A stretch of 64,000 nucleotides of DNA from GWE2-40-63 sp050251815 (GCA_050251815.1 JBFWMB010000013.1:1-64000); one strand, 5' to 3'. Counted from the first letter of the stretch, positions 17,644-27,657 are shown. Numbers and translations: made by a program. Notes: generated from the sequence alone by a model not told the origin.

Positions 17644-18771
17644 TTGGAATTACACCTTGTAAGTCTGAATATTCCTTATCCGGCCAATTATGGCGGCGTA
17701 ATCGATATATTTTACAAAATAAAAGCCCTTAGTGCCTACGGAGTAGGAATCCATTTACACTGCTACGACTATGGACGCGGCAGCCAGGATATTCTTAACT
17801 CGTTCTGTCGTTCAGTCACTTATTACAAACGAAAGGTTGGTTTACGAAGTGCTTTTTCGCGTAAGCCTTATATTGTGCAAACCAGGAACAGCAAAGAATT
17901 GCTTGATAATTTATGCAAAGAGTCCCACCCTATTCTTTTTGAGGGCTTGCATACCACTTACTGGTTGAATCACCCAAACCTAAAACACCGCATTAAATTT
18001 GTGCGAACTCATAATTTAGAACATGAGTATTACCAATACCTTTCACTTAAAGAGAAAAATCTGCTGCGGAAGCTATATTTTAAATCAGAAGCCCGGAAAC
18101 TTGCCCGATACGAAAACATTTTAACACATGCTACGCAAATTGCAGCCATTTCTCCCAGCGATGCGCAATATTTTAAATCACGCTATCCCAACACCTTTTT
18201 GCTTCCGGCTTTTCACCCCTACAATCAGGTAAAAAGCGAAGAAGGATTGGGCGATTACCTTTTCTATCATGGAGATTTATCGGTACGCGAGAATATTCAG
18301 GCGGCCTTGTTTTTAGCTGATGCATTTAAGGCGGAACAATTTAAAGTTGTATTTGCCGGAAACAAACCATCAAAAGAACTGGTAAAGGCCCTTCAAGGAA
18401 AATCTCAGTTCCAACTAATTGAAAATCCAACGGCGAAAACCATGAGTGATTTATTGAGTCATGCTCATGTAGTTTTATTACCCACCTTTCAACCCACCGG
18501 CATTAAACTTAAATTAATTGCAAGTCTTTATGAGGGAAGGCATTGCATAGCTAACACCCACATGGTAAAAAACACCGGATTGGAAAACCTTTGTCACCTG
18601 GCCGATACACGAGAAGAGTTTGTCTTAAAAGCTAAAAAATTAATGAGCCAGTCGTTTGATAATAAAGACTTGATTATTCGAAAAGAAATTATTGGGAAAA
18701 GGTTCGATAACCAAAGAAATGCTGAAATCCTGATTCAGGAAATTCAAAAATTACAAGCAAAAAATTCTTGA
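17644..18771 (+). CDS. GT-B fold glycosyltransferase (GT4-like)
   Basis: A 375-residue cytoplasmic glycosyltransferase with a TTG start. The frame begins with the family-typical strand and loop ELHLVSLNIPYPANYGG, so an initiation further downstream would remove the first Rossmann strand. The C-terminal half (after about 195) has the donor-binding Rossmann domain (FYHGDLSVRENI, then LLPTFQPTGIKLKLIASLYEGR), where the last segment occupies the usual nucleotide-sugar region. No membrane helix is present. The sugar and acceptor are unknown; it stands alone, not in a polysaccharide cluster. Its stop is one base from the stop of the convergent nth gene. Confidence 0.8.
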   Translation: MELHLVSLNIPYPANYGGVIDIFYKIKALSAYGVGIHLHCYDYGRGSQDILNSFCRSVTYYKRKVGLRSAFSRKPYIVQTRNSKELLDNLCKESHPILFEGLHTTYWLNHPNLKHRIKFVRTHNLEHEYYQYLSLKEKNLLRKLYFKSEARKLARYENILTHATQIAAISPSDAQYFKSRYPNTFLLPAFHPYNQVKSEEGLGDYLFYHGDLSVRENIQAALFLADAFKAEQFKVVFAGNKPSKELVKALQGKSQFQLIENPTAKTMSDLLSHAHVVLLPTFQPTGIKLKLIASLYEGRHCIANTHMVKNTGLENLCHLADTREEFVLKAKKLMSQSFDNKDLIIRKEIIGKRFDNQRNAEILIQEIQKLQAKNS

Positions 18772-18772
18772 A

Positions 18773-19417
18773 CTATTCTTTATTTTTTTGCTGATAAAAT
18801 TTACACCAAGTAGTTAATCCACACTTGTCGCAATCGGGCTTACGCGCTTTACAAACATAACGCCCATGTAAAATGAGCCAATGATGCGCAATAGGAAGCA
18901 GGGCCTCAGGAATCTGACTCACCAACTGTTTTTCAGTTTCCAAAGGAGTTTTTGCATTTGTTGTTAAGCCAATGCGCGCCGCAACTCTAAAAACATGTGT
19001 ATCAACAGCCATTGCTGGTTTATCAAAAACTACCGAAGCAATTACATTGGCGGTTTTCCGGCCTACCCCCGGAAGTTTTTGAAGTTGATCAATATCTGCA
19101 GGAACTTCTCCTTTAAAAGTTTCAATTAACATTTTTGCCATTCCCAAAAGGTGTTTAGCCTTGTTGTTGGGATACGAACAGGAACGAATCTGCTCAAAAA
19201 TAGCATCCACAGTAGCTTGCGATAAGCTATATGCATCAGGAAACTGTTGAAAAAAAGCAGGTGTAATCTGGTTTACCCGTTTGTCGGTGCATTGAGCCGA
19301 CAAAATAACCGCAACCAAAAGTTCATAGGGATTGGCGTAATGCAGTTCGGTTTCTGCTACTGGCATATTTTGCTGAAACCAGGAAATAACTTTCTCAAAA
19401 CGTTCTTTTTTTCTCAT
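18773..19417 (-). CDS. nth: Endonuclease III (DNA glycosylase/AP lyase)
   Basis: A 214-residue base-excision repair enzyme acting on oxidised pyrimidines. The helix-hairpin-helix LPGVGRKTANVI carries the catalytic lysine, VDTHVFRV holds the catalytic aspartate, and the C-terminal Fe-S cluster has C-x6-C-x2-C-x5-C (CKARKPDCDKCGLTTWC). I prefer ATG 19417 (MRKKERFEKV), which fits the family length. ATG 19447 would add ten Asn/Lys-rich residues. Single gene. Confidence 0.95.
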   Translation of the reverse strand: MRKKERFEKVISWFQQNMPVAETELHYANPYELLVAVILSAQCTDKRVNQITPAFFQQFPDAYSLSQATVDAIFEQIRSCSYPNNKAKHLLGMAKMLIETFKGEVPADIDQLQKLPGVGRKTANVIASVVFDKPAMAVDTHVFRVAARIGLTTNAKTPLETEKQLVSQIPEALLPIAHHWLILHGRYVCKARKPDCDKCGLTTWCKFYQQKNKE

Positions 19418-19513
19418 TTTCGACTGATTTTTATTGTTCTTATTCAAAAATCGGATAAAGATAAAAAATGTATTAGAATGCTTTTATTTTCTTACCATCG
19501 ATATTTTTAAGAC

Positions 19514-19542
19514 AAAAAAAAGGGCTACACAAATGGTAGCCC
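19514..19542 (-). terminator. Intrinsic terminator of the TCA-cycle operon
   Basis: GGGCTAC (19522-19528) pairs with GTAGCCC (19536-19542); on the minus strand it is followed by a run of eight T. It lies 21 bases after the citrate synthase stop. Confidence 0.85.
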
Positions 19543-19562
19543 TCAATCTAATTAAATAACTA

Positions 19563-20867
19563 TTAACCCTTTTTTGCGATTTCTTCGAGCATAGCAGTTG
19601 TAAGTGATTTTGGACGCTCAAGCGGATAAAGCAGCGCCCTGTCCCAAATAATGTTCGATAATACGCCCAAAGCACGTCCAACACCAAAAAGAACGGTATA
19701 AAAATCGTATTCTTTAATTCCGAAATGCCATTGCAAAACACCCGATTGCGCATCGACATTTGGCCATGGATTTTTAGCCTTACCCTGTTCCAATAAAATA
19801 TCGGGAACCACATTATAAAGCATGCTAACATACTTAAACAAAGGATCCTCAGGCATATGTTTTAAACAAAAATTTCGTTGGGCTTCATACCTTGGATCAG
19901 TACGGCGCAACACCGCATGACCAAATCCCGGAATAACCTGTCCGCTTTGAAGGGTATCCCAAACAAATTTTTTCATCAATGCTTCAGTTGGTTCCTGACC
20001 ATCAAGCTTTTTAATTACATCTTGCAGCCAGCGCAAAACTTCCTGCGTAGCTAAGCCGTGTAATGGACCAGCCAGGGCATTTAAACCCGCCGATAAAGAA
20101 TAATACGAATCAGAAAGTGTTGATGCCACCAAATGTGTGGTATGCGCCGAAGCATTTCCTGATTCATGGTCGGAATGCAAAATAAAATACAAACGGGCTA
20201 CATCATCATAGGGTGCATCAATACCCATCATGTGTGCAAAGTTACCGCCAATATCCAACGAGTAATCCGGTGGAATCAAGGTGTCGTTACGGTATTTCAT
20301 CCGATAGATGTAAGCAGCAATTGAAGGCAATTTTGCCATAATTTCAACCGCATCTTCATACATAGGTTTCCAATAATCCAGTTTGTTCATCCCACAGGCA
20401 TATTCGCGGGCAAATCGTGATTCGCGCTGCATAGCTAAAATTGCCATGGAAAACATGGTCATCGGGTGGGTATCACGGGGAATACGACGCAATAAATCAA
20501 TTACATACTGAGGAATAATTTTTTTTGTATTGAATTCATCACGCACTGCACAAGCCTCTTCCTGCGTTGGAATATCGCCCGTCATCAGCAACCACCAAAA
20601 AGATTCAATACTGGGGTATTCTTTACCTTCAGCTTTGGGAAGTTTTTCGAGAACCTCAGGAATGGTAAAACCTCGGAACCGAATTCCTTCCATAGGGTCG
20701 AGGTATGATATGTCTGTAACCAGCATTTTAACACCACGGCCACCTCCAAGGGCTTGTCCTATAGTTACATCTCCAAGTTTTACATCGGCATAATCTTTTA
20801 ACAACCGGGTTGTCCTTGGACGATGCTCTTCAATTTTCTGTGCTAAACGTTCTTTTAATTGTGACAT
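19563..20867 (-). CDS. gltA: Citrate synthase, mitochondrial-like type
   Basis: A 434-residue enzyme condensing oxaloacetate and acetyl-CoA. The active-site blocks follow the eukaryotic mitochondrial pattern rather than the usual bacterial hexameric type: HSDHESGNASAHTTH, AGPLHGLATQEVL with the catalytic His, GFGHAVLRRTDPR, and NVDAQSGV with the catalytic Asp. It is the last gene of the acn-icd-gltA operon, 52 bases after icd, and is followed by a strong terminator. Together the three make the oxidative branch from oxaloacetate to 2-oxoglutarate for glutamate synthesis. Confidence 0.95.
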   Translation of the reverse strand: MSQLKERLAQKIEEHRPRTTRLLKDYADVKLGDVTIGQALGGGRGVKMLVTDISYLDPMEGIRFRGFTIPEVLEKLPKAEGKEYPSIESFWWLLMTGDIPTQEEACAVRDEFNTKKIIPQYVIDLLRRIPRDTHPMTMFSMAILAMQRESRFAREYACGMNKLDYWKPMYEDAVEIMAKLPSIAAYIYRMKYRNDTLIPPDYSLDIGGNFAHMMGIDAPYDDVARLYFILHSDHESGNASAHTTHLVASTLSDSYYSLSAGLNALAGPLHGLATQEVLRWLQDVIKKLDGQEPTEALMKKFVWDTLQSGQVIPGFGHAVLRRTDPRYEAQRNFCLKHMPEDPLFKYVSMLYNVVPDILLEQGKAKNPWPNVDAQSGVLQWHFGIKEYDFYTVLFGVGRALGVLSNIIWDRALLYPLERPKSLTTAMLEEIAKKG

Positions 20868-20919
20868 GATTGTGTGTTTAAATATTTTTTACTAAAAGCT
20901 AATCCTTTCTAAAATAACA

Positions 20920-22140
20920 TTACATGTTAGTAATTAAAGCATCGCCAAATTCACTGCATTTTAATAAGCTTGCACCTTCCATTTGTCGATGGAAATCATA
21001 GGTAACCTGTTTTTTTGCAATGGTATTTGACAGTGATTTTACAATCAAATCTGCGGCTTCCTGCCAACCCATATATTCAAACATCATTACTCCGGAAAGT
21101 ATAACTGAACCGGGATTAACTTTGTCTAAATTGGCATATTTAGGTGCAGTGCCATGGGTAGCCTCAAAGATAGCATGACCACTTTCGTAATTGATATTGG
21201 CTCCGGGAGCAATTCCAATGCCTCCGACAATAGCAGCTAAGGCATCAGAAATATAGTCGCCATTCAAATTTAGCGTAGCAATCACAGAATACTCAGCCGG
21301 GCGGGTAAGAATCTGCTGAAGAAAAGCATCAGCAATGACATCTTTTATAATTACCTGATGGCCATTTTTTTCAATTACCTGCCATGGGCCGCCTTCGTAA
21401 TCCTTGGATCCAAACTCATTTTTGGCCAGTTGATACCCATAATCGCGGAAAGCCCCTTCGGTAAATTTCATAATGTTTCCTTTGTGAACCAGTGTAACCG
21501 ATGGTTTTTTATGCTCAATTGCATAGCTAATAGCAGCACGCACCAAACGCTCAGTCCCTTCTTGTGAAACGGGTTTAATACCAATGGATGTGGTTTTGGG
21601 GAAACGAATTTTCTTAACTCCCATGGTGTTGATCAGAAATTCTTTTACTTTTTCTACTTCCGGAGTCCCATTCATCCATTCAATTCCTGCATAAATATCT
21701 TCAGAGTTTTCGCGGAAAATGACCATGTCGGTAGTTGTCGGATCTTTTACCGGCGAATGAACTCCATCGTAGTAGCGAACAGGTCGCAGACAGGTATATA
21801 AGTCGAGTTGCTGACGCAATGCTACATTTAACGAACGGATGCCACCTCCAATGGGTGTTGTTAAAGGACCTTTGATGGCAACCAAATACTCTTTAATAAT
21901 ATCAAGTGTTTCATTGGGTAACCATTCACCAGTTTTATTAAAAGCTTTTTCGCCAGCTAAAACTTCTTTCCAGGCAATTTTTTTACTTCCATTATAGGCT
22001 TTGTCAACAGCTGCATCCAAAACCCTAACCGATGCTGCCCAAATATCCGGTCCAGTTCCATCGCCTTCGATAAAAGGGATTATTGGATTATTGGGCACAT
22101 TGAGTTTTCCGTTTTGAATGGTAATTTTTTGTGGTGTCAT
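20920..22140 (-). CDS. icd: Isocitrate dehydrogenase (NADP-dependent, bacterial type)
   Basis: A 406-residue enzyme oxidising isocitrate to 2-oxoglutarate. The substrate loop REN(S)EDIYAGIEW carries the serine that is phosphorylated in Escherichia coli Icd. HGTAPKYANLDKVNPGS matches the NADP-specific cofactor loop with its Lys-Tyr pair. The start ATG is five bases after the aconitase stop, so translation is probably coupled. The missing regulator of phosphorylation (AceK) is not in this window. Confidence 0.96.
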   Translation of the reverse strand: MTPQKITIQNGKLNVPNNPIIPFIEGDGTGPDIWAASVRVLDAAVDKAYNGSKKIAWKEVLAGEKAFNKTGEWLPNETLDIIKEYLVAIKGPLTTPIGGGIRSLNVALRQQLDLYTCLRPVRYYDGVHSPVKDPTTTDMVIFRENSEDIYAGIEWMNGTPEVEKVKEFLINTMGVKKIRFPKTTSIGIKPVSQEGTERLVRAAISYAIEHKKPSVTLVHKGNIMKFTEGAFRDYGYQLAKNEFGSKDYEGGPWQVIEKNGHQVIIKDVIADAFLQQILTRPAEYSVIATLNLNGDYISDALAAIVGGIGIAPGANINYESGHAIFEATHGTAPKYANLDKVNPGSVILSGVMMFEYMGWQEAADLIVKSLSNTIAKKQVTYDFHRQMEGASLLKCSEFGDALITNM

Positions 22141-22145
22141 AGGAT

Positions 22146-24413
22146 TTATTTTTTTGACTGTTTACGAATTAAGTTTAATGCACTTCCTGCCTCAAACCAG
22201 GCAATTTGTGTTTGATTGTAAGTATGGTTTACCAAAATATCTTCTGTATTTCCATTGGAATGATGAATTCGTAAGGTAAACTGGCTTCCCGGAGTAAAAT
22301 TTTTAAGTCCGAGCAAATCAAAGGTGTCGTCTTCATTAATTTTATTGTAATCTTCTTTATTTGCAAAGGTTAAGGCCAACATTCCCTGTTTTTTCAGATT
22401 GGTTTCATGAATCCGGGCAAACGATTTAACCAGCACTATCCGAACACCTAAATTTCGCGGTTCCATGGCTGCATGTTCACGGGAAGATCCTTCGCCATAG
22501 TTTTCGTCGCCAACTACAATAGAAAATTGCCCTTCCGCTTTAATTTTTCGAGCTAAATCGGGAACCTTCATATATTCACCACTTTTGGTATCAATAACGC
22601 TGTTGGTTTTATCGTTAAATGCATTTACAGCTCCAATCAATAAATTATTTGAGATATTGTCGAGATGCCCGCGAAACTTCAACCAGGGGCCTGCCATGCT
22701 AATATGGTCGGTAGTACATTTGCCTTTGGCTTTAATTAAAAGCTTTAAACCTTTTAAATCGTTTCCATCCCAGGCATCAAACGGAGTAAGTAATTGCAAC
22801 CGATCACTTTCGGGTGCTACATGAATTTTTATGGAATTACCGGCTTCGGGTGGTGCAAGATATCCGGCATCTTTAACATCGAAACCTTTAACCGGCAATT
22901 CAACACCCGAAGGTTCATCGAGCATTACTTCCTGGCCGTTTCTGTTTTTAAGCTTGTCTTTTAATGGATTAAAAGTAAGCGAACCGGCAATGGAAAATGC
23001 AGTTACTAATTCAGGCGATGCAACAAAACTGTGTGTATTTGGATTACCATCGTTTCGTTTTGAAAAATTGCGGTTAAACGATGTTATGATGCTGTTTTTA
23101 CGTTCGGGATCGTTGGTGTGCCTATTCCATTGACCAATACAGGGGCCGCAGGCATTCGCCATAATAACGCCGCCAATCGATTTAAAATCGCTCAATAAAC
23201 CATCACGCTCGGTTGTATAACGAATAAGTTCAGAACCCGGAGTAACAATAAACTCCGCTTGCACTTCCAGGTTTTTTTTGCTTGCCTGCCTGGCTACAGA
23301 AGCTGCACGGGTTAAATCCTCGTAGGATGAATTGGTACATGAACCAATTAATCCAACTTCCATTTTTTCAGGATAATTGTTTGATTTGATGTACTCGGCA
23401 AACTTTGATAATGGAGTTGCAGCATCTGGTGTAAAAGGACCGTTAATATGCGGCTCTAACTCTGAAAGGTTAATTTCAATTAATGAATCGTAATATTTTT
23501 CGGGATTGTCAATAACTTCCTGATCACAAGCCAAATCGCCTTTAACAGCATCGGCCAAACGGGCAACATCGGCACGACCGGTTGCAGCCAGATATTCCGA
23601 CATTTTAGTATCGTATCCGAAAAGTGAAGTGGTTGCTCCAATTTCGGCTCCCATATTACATATAGTTCCCTTTCCGGTTGCAGAAAGGGAATTTGCTCCT
23701 TCGCCAAAATACTCTACAATATAACCAGTTCCTCCCTTAACGGTAAGTAAACCGGCAACTTTTAAAATAATATCTTTTGGTGAGGCCCAACCACTGAGTT
23801 TTCCGGTTAATTTAACTCCAATAAGCTTTGGCATTTTAAGTTCCCAGGGCATTCCTACCATTACATCAACCGCATCAGCTCCACCAACGCCTATGGCAAC
23901 CATTCCCAAACCACCTGCATTTACGGTGTGTGAATCGGTTCCAATCATCATTCCTCCAGGAAAAGCATAGTTTTCAAGAATAACCTGGTGTATAATACCT
24001 GCTCCGGGTTTCCAAAAACCAATACCATATTTGGCCGAAACCGATTTTAAAAAATCAAAAACTTCATTATTCTGTTTAAGTGCCACGTTTAAATCTTCTG
24101 AAGCACCAATATCGGCCTGAATCAGGTGATCGCAATGCACCGTACTTGGAACTGCGGTCCGGTCAATTCCGGCATTCATAAATTGCAGCAGGGCCATTTG
24201 AGCCGTAGCATCCTGCATAGCTACCCTATCGGGGTTAAATAAAACGTATTCCCTACCACGCTCATAAACCTTTGGCTCCGATTCGGGCGAAAGGTGACTG
24301 TAAAGTATCTTTTCACTAAGGGTTAATGGCCTGCCTAAAAGCTTTCGTGCCTTCTTTACCTTATCGGAATAGTTCTGATAAAATTGTTCAATAATTGGAA
24401 AATCAAATAGCAT
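22146..24413 (-). CDS. acnA: Aconitate hydratase, mitochondrial-like
   Basis: A 755-residue [4Fe-4S] enzyme interconverting citrate and isocitrate. The cluster cysteines lie in GSCTNSS and ACGPCIG. HCDHLIQA, DSHTVNAGG and the swivel-domain GEGSSREHAAMEPR are intact. Overall it follows the mitochondrial-type aconitase order, as in the Bacteroides fragilis acn-icd-gltA cluster. It is the first gene of the operon. A long, divergent upstream region is shared with a TonB-dependent receptor. Confidence 0.95.
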   Translation of the reverse strand: MLFDFPIIEQFYQNYSDKVKKARKLLGRPLTLSEKILYSHLSPESEPKVYERGREYVLFNPDRVAMQDATAQMALLQFMNAGIDRTAVPSTVHCDHLIQADIGASEDLNVALKQNNEVFDFLKSVSAKYGIGFWKPGAGIIHQVILENYAFPGGMMIGTDSHTVNAGGLGMVAIGVGGADAVDVMVGMPWELKMPKLIGVKLTGKLSGWASPKDIILKVAGLLTVKGGTGYIVEYFGEGANSLSATGKGTICNMGAEIGATTSLFGYDTKMSEYLAATGRADVARLADAVKGDLACDQEVIDNPEKYYDSLIEINLSELEPHINGPFTPDAATPLSKFAEYIKSNNYPEKMEVGLIGSCTNSSYEDLTRAASVARQASKKNLEVQAEFIVTPGSELIRYTTERDGLLSDFKSIGGVIMANACGPCIGQWNRHTNDPERKNSIITSFNRNFSKRNDGNPNTHSFVASPELVTAFSIAGSLTFNPLKDKLKNRNGQEVMLDEPSGVELPVKGFDVKDAGYLAPPEAGNSIKIHVAPESDRLQLLTPFDAWDGNDLKGLKLLIKAKGKCTTDHISMAGPWLKFRGHLDNISNNLLIGAVNAFNDKTNSVIDTKSGEYMKVPDLARKIKAEGQFSIVVGDENYGEGSSREHAAMEPRNLGVRIVLVKSFARIHETNLKKQGMLALTFANKEDYNKINEDDTFDLLGLKNFTPGSQFTLRIHHSNGNTEDILVNHTYNQTQIAWFEAGSALNLIRKQSKK

Positions 24414-24936
24414 AATGAATCTATTTTAAATAGTTAATACTTATTAAAAGTTATATTATGTTGTTCTCTAAAAGCTTAACAATAATCGAAACAAAAAATT
24501 CAGCGTTTTGTTTCACAAAAATCCAATAAAACAGCCTGTTTCAGCCTCAATACAACTTCTTTCCTATCCTTTCCAAACAAACTTCTAATCTATTATTGAA
24601 CGCTTGATTATTGCAATACTTTGTAAGCGATTTAAATACAATAATTGCAATTGTTAAATCTCAAAGTCGGGTCATTTGAAAAAAAATCTATAGCCTTTGA
24701 CCCAGCTTGCATATAATCGGTTAAATATAGCAAACATGTAGATGTTTCAATACGTTTTATTGTCTTTTTTTTGAGATATTTTTATTGGAAATTTGTCGGA
24801 GAATAAGAAAATACCGAAAAAATTAAGAGATTTATCATAAAATTAGTTATTTGAAAAATAATGGCTCATTTTTTGTATTTGCACGAACCACCAAAATGTA
24901 ATGTAGCATAATTTTAAAGTTAATAAACACAAACTA
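24414..24936. other. Divergent intergenic region between aconitase and the TonB-dependent receptor
   Basis: 523 AT-rich bases with no gene. It contains a spaced inverted repeat GGGTCA (24669-24674) and TGACCC (24698-24703), too weak to call an operator with confidence. I could not find a full -33/-7 promoter for either gene; TGTATTTG near 24874 is the closest to a -7 box for the receptor. Confidence 0.5.
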
Positions 24937-27345
24937 ATGATAAAGAAACAATCAGTATTATTTCTTTTGCTTGTTGCCTTGTTTCAACAAATATCAGCCC
25001 AACAAATTAGAATGATCGATGAATCGAACCTGCAACCCATTGAAAATGTAATGATATTTGATGAAAGTCACCAGGTAATGGTATTAACCAACTCAAAGGG
25101 AAATGCAAGTATTCATGAGTTTAGTAATGATGTTAAAATTATTATAAGTCATCCATCGTACGAAATCAGACAGTTTACTAAATCAGAACTGGCTGATGCT
25201 CCGTTAATATATTTAAAGGAGAAGGTTATAAAACTAAGTGAAGTCGTCATTTCGCACAATCGTTGGGAGCAACGCCAAAGCGATATCGCATCAAAAGTAA
25301 GCATTATACCAGCAAAAACAGTTGCTCTGCAAAACCCACAAACAGCTGCCGATTTAATTGGAAACAGCAATGAGGTTTTTATACAAAAAAGCCAAATGGG
25401 TGGCGGAAGCCCAATGATTCGTGGATTTGCTACCAACAGAGTTTTAATTGCAGTTGATGGTGTGCGAATGAACAATGCTATTTTTCGCAGCGGAAACCTT
25501 CAAAACATTATTTCAATCGATCCGTTTACCATTCAGGAAACTGAAATACTTTTTGGTCCGGGTTCGGTTATTTATGGTAGCGATGCCATTGGAGGAGTAA
25601 TGAGTTTTTCTACTTTAAAACCCAATTTCTCCGACACCAGTACAGCAATCCTAAGTGGACAATTAGCCTCCCGGGTTTCGTCGGCAAACAATGAATTTAC
25701 CACCCACTTTAATATAGGTGTAGGTTTTCAAAAATGGGCTTTTTTAAGCAGCTTTACGCAAAGTAATTATAACGACCAGCTTATGGGCAGTTATGGACCC
25801 GACGACTACCTTCGAAATGAATACGTGCAGCAGATTAACGGAGTTGATACTGTAGTGCCTAATAAAAATTCAAAACTTCAAGTGCCAACTGGTTTTTCAC
25901 AAACTTATTTTATGCAGAAAGTACGTTTTAGGCCCAATCATTACTGGGAAGCTAACTACAGCCTTCTGTATTCAACTACCAGCAATTATTCGCGCTACGA
26001 TCGGCTTATTCGTTATAAAAATGGCTTACCACGAAGTGCAGAATGGTATTATGGCCCGCAAAAATGGTTGATGAACAATTTAAACCTTACCAGCAGTTTA
26101 GCTACTACCTATTATGATGAAATTAATATTCGGATAAGCCACCAACTTTTTGAAGAAAGTCGCTACGACCGTGGATTTAAAGATTCAATAAAATATGAAC
26201 GCATTGAAAACGTTGCAGCTTATGCAGTTAATTTCGATTTTAGAAAACAAATTACCGGGCAAATGCAAATGTACTATGGAGCTGAGTGGGTTTACAATAA
26301 AGTGAATTCTGAAGGCACCGATATTAATATACGCTCCAAAACACAAACACCCGGACCTGCAAGATATCCGCTTTCCAATTGGAGTTCATATGCTGCTTAT
26401 GGTACTTTTGAATGGAAATTAAGCGATTACTTAAAACTTAACAGTGGCTTGCGGTATAATTACTTTGCACTGAATGCAACATTTGACGACACGTTTTACT
26501 CTTTTCCATTTTCTGACGCTAATTTAAGAAAAGGAGCAATAACAGGAAGTTTGGGTACCATTTATAATCCAAATGAAAACATGTGGTTATCGGCTATTAT
26601 ATCAACCGGCTTTAGAACACCCAATGTTGACGATATCGGTAAAATTTTTGATCCTGAGCCGGAAACTGTTATTGTTCCCAATCCGGAATTGGAATCGGAA
26701 TATGCCTACAATGCTGAGTTAAACTATACGCAAATTTTAAACAACTTTTTAAAACTTGACGCAACCATTTACTATACTGTACTAAACAATGCCATGGTTC
26801 GCCGCGATTTTCAATTTAATGGGGCCGACAGCATTGTTTATGATGGAGAAATGAGTAAAGTGGTAGCCTTGCAAAATGCTGCACAAGCCAACATTTACGG
26901 TTTTCAGGGAGGCTTAAATATAAAGATTCCCGGTGGTATAGGAATCAAAAGTCGGATTAATTACCAAAAAGGACGTGAAGAAATGGATGATGGAACCCTA
27001 AGTGCTCTGCGTCATGCAGCCCCTTTGTTTGGCTCAACTCACCTAACTTATGCAACATCAAGATTTAATCTGGCTTTTTATGCACTTTATAACGCAATGA
27101 TAATCTACGAAAATCTTCCGGTTGATGAACAAGGAAAGGATTATTTATATGCAAAAGATGCCAATGGAAATCCCTATGTACCCTCATGGTATACCTTAAA
27201 TGCTAAAGTTCTGTATCAAATGAATCCCATTCTTTCGTTTTCCCTTGGCATCGAGAATATTACTGACCAGCGCTACCGCCCATATTCAAGTGGAATTACA
27301 GCGGCCGGACGGAATTTTATAGCCTCAGTAAAAGCTCAGTTTTAG
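24937..27345 (+). CDS. TonB-dependent outer membrane receptor
   Basis: An 802-residue outer membrane transporter. It has a signal peptide (about 1-21), a short carboxypeptidase-like domain (22-100), a plug domain (about 110-230; MIRGFATNRVLIAVDGVRMN, then GSDAIGGVMSF) and a 22-strand-type barrel ending in an aromatic residue (KAQF). The plug resembles those of haem/cobalamin-type receptors rather than SusC, and no SusD partner follows. It takes up an unknown substrate using the TonB-ExbBD proton-driven system. It is a single gene, so the ligand cannot be inferred from neighbours. Confidence 0.9.
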   Translation: MIKKQSVLFLLLVALFQQISAQQIRMIDESNLQPIENVMIFDESHQVMVLTNSKGNASIHEFSNDVKIIISHPSYEIRQFTKSELADAPLIYLKEKVIKLSEVVISHNRWEQRQSDIASKVSIIPAKTVALQNPQTAADLIGNSNEVFIQKSQMGGGSPMIRGFATNRVLIAVDGVRMNNAIFRSGNLQNIISIDPFTIQETEILFGPGSVIYGSDAIGGVMSFSTLKPNFSDTSTAILSGQLASRVSSANNEFTTHFNIGVGFQKWAFLSSFTQSNYNDQLMGSYGPDDYLRNEYVQQINGVDTVVPNKNSKLQVPTGFSQTYFMQKVRFRPNHYWEANYSLLYSTTSNYSRYDRLIRYKNGLPRSAEWYYGPQKWLMNNLNLTSSLATTYYDEINIRISHQLFEESRYDRGFKDSIKYERIENVAAYAVNFDFRKQITGQMQMYYGAEWVYNKVNSEGTDINIRSKTQTPGPARYPLSNWSSYAAYGTFEWKLSDYLKLNSGLRYNYFALNATFDDTFYSFPFSDANLRKGAITGSLGTIYNPNENMWLSAIISTGFRTPNVDDIGKIFDPEPETVIVPNPELESEYAYNAELNYTQILNNFLKLDATIYYTVLNNAMVRRDFQFNGADSIVYDGEMSKVVALQNAAQANIYGFQGGLNIKIPGGIGIKSRINYQKGREEMDDGTLSALRHAAPLFGSTHLTYATSRFNLAFYALYNAMIIYENLPVDEQGKDYLYAKDANGNPYVPSWYTLNAKVLYQMNPILSFSLGIENITDQRYRPYSSGITAAGRNFIASVKAQF

Positions 27346-27373
27346 CACCTTGAAAATAAATAGTTACAGAAGC

Positions 27374-27403
27374 TTTGATTATAAATAATTAAACTTACCT
27401 TTG
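27374..27403 (+). promoter_or_regulatory. Promoter of the DEAD-box helicase gene
   Basis: TTTG (27374-27377), an 18-base spacer and TACCTTTG (27396-27403) match the Bacteroidota vegetative promoter well. Transcription would start near 27410, giving a leader of about 250 bases. Confidence 0.65.
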
Positions 27404-27408
27404 CGCGC

Positions 27409-27657
27409 TGTTTACAAGAAGGTTAATTACGAATGTATGCTATTGTAAACATCTGTATATTTAGTTTTTAAAAGGCGGTTTCGCTCCAGTTTTTATAAAT
27501 ATGCAGCTAAATGTCAAAAACAAAAGTGCAAAAAGGAATCATTTCTGGTTATTTATGGCTGCGTGGCCGTCTTAATTTAGTCCTTTCAGCACTTTAATTT
27601 GTAAAATCTCCGAGCTGAAAGTAAAATGGTTTTCTAGACGGAATAACGTATGTATTT
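27409..27657 (+). promoter_or_regulatory. Long structured 5' leader of the helicase mRNA (candidate RNA regulator)
   Basis: Three perfect stems are visible. TGTTTACAA (27409-27417) pairs with TTGTAAACA (27443-27451), right at the predicted transcript start. CCGTCT (27567-27572) pairs with AGACGG (27636-27641) and encloses CTTTCAGC (27583-27590) paired with GCTGAAAG (27614-27621). The last structure ends 16 bases before the ATG, where it could control ribosome access. Long structured leaders are common on cold-induced helicase and cold-shock genes; any temperature role here is inference. Confidence 0.55.

Noticed and set aside
24669..24703. Inverted repeat GGGTCA/TGACCC as operator of the TonB-dependent receptor or aconitase
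   Set aside because: Only six bases per arm with a 23-base gap; expected by chance in a 500-base region.
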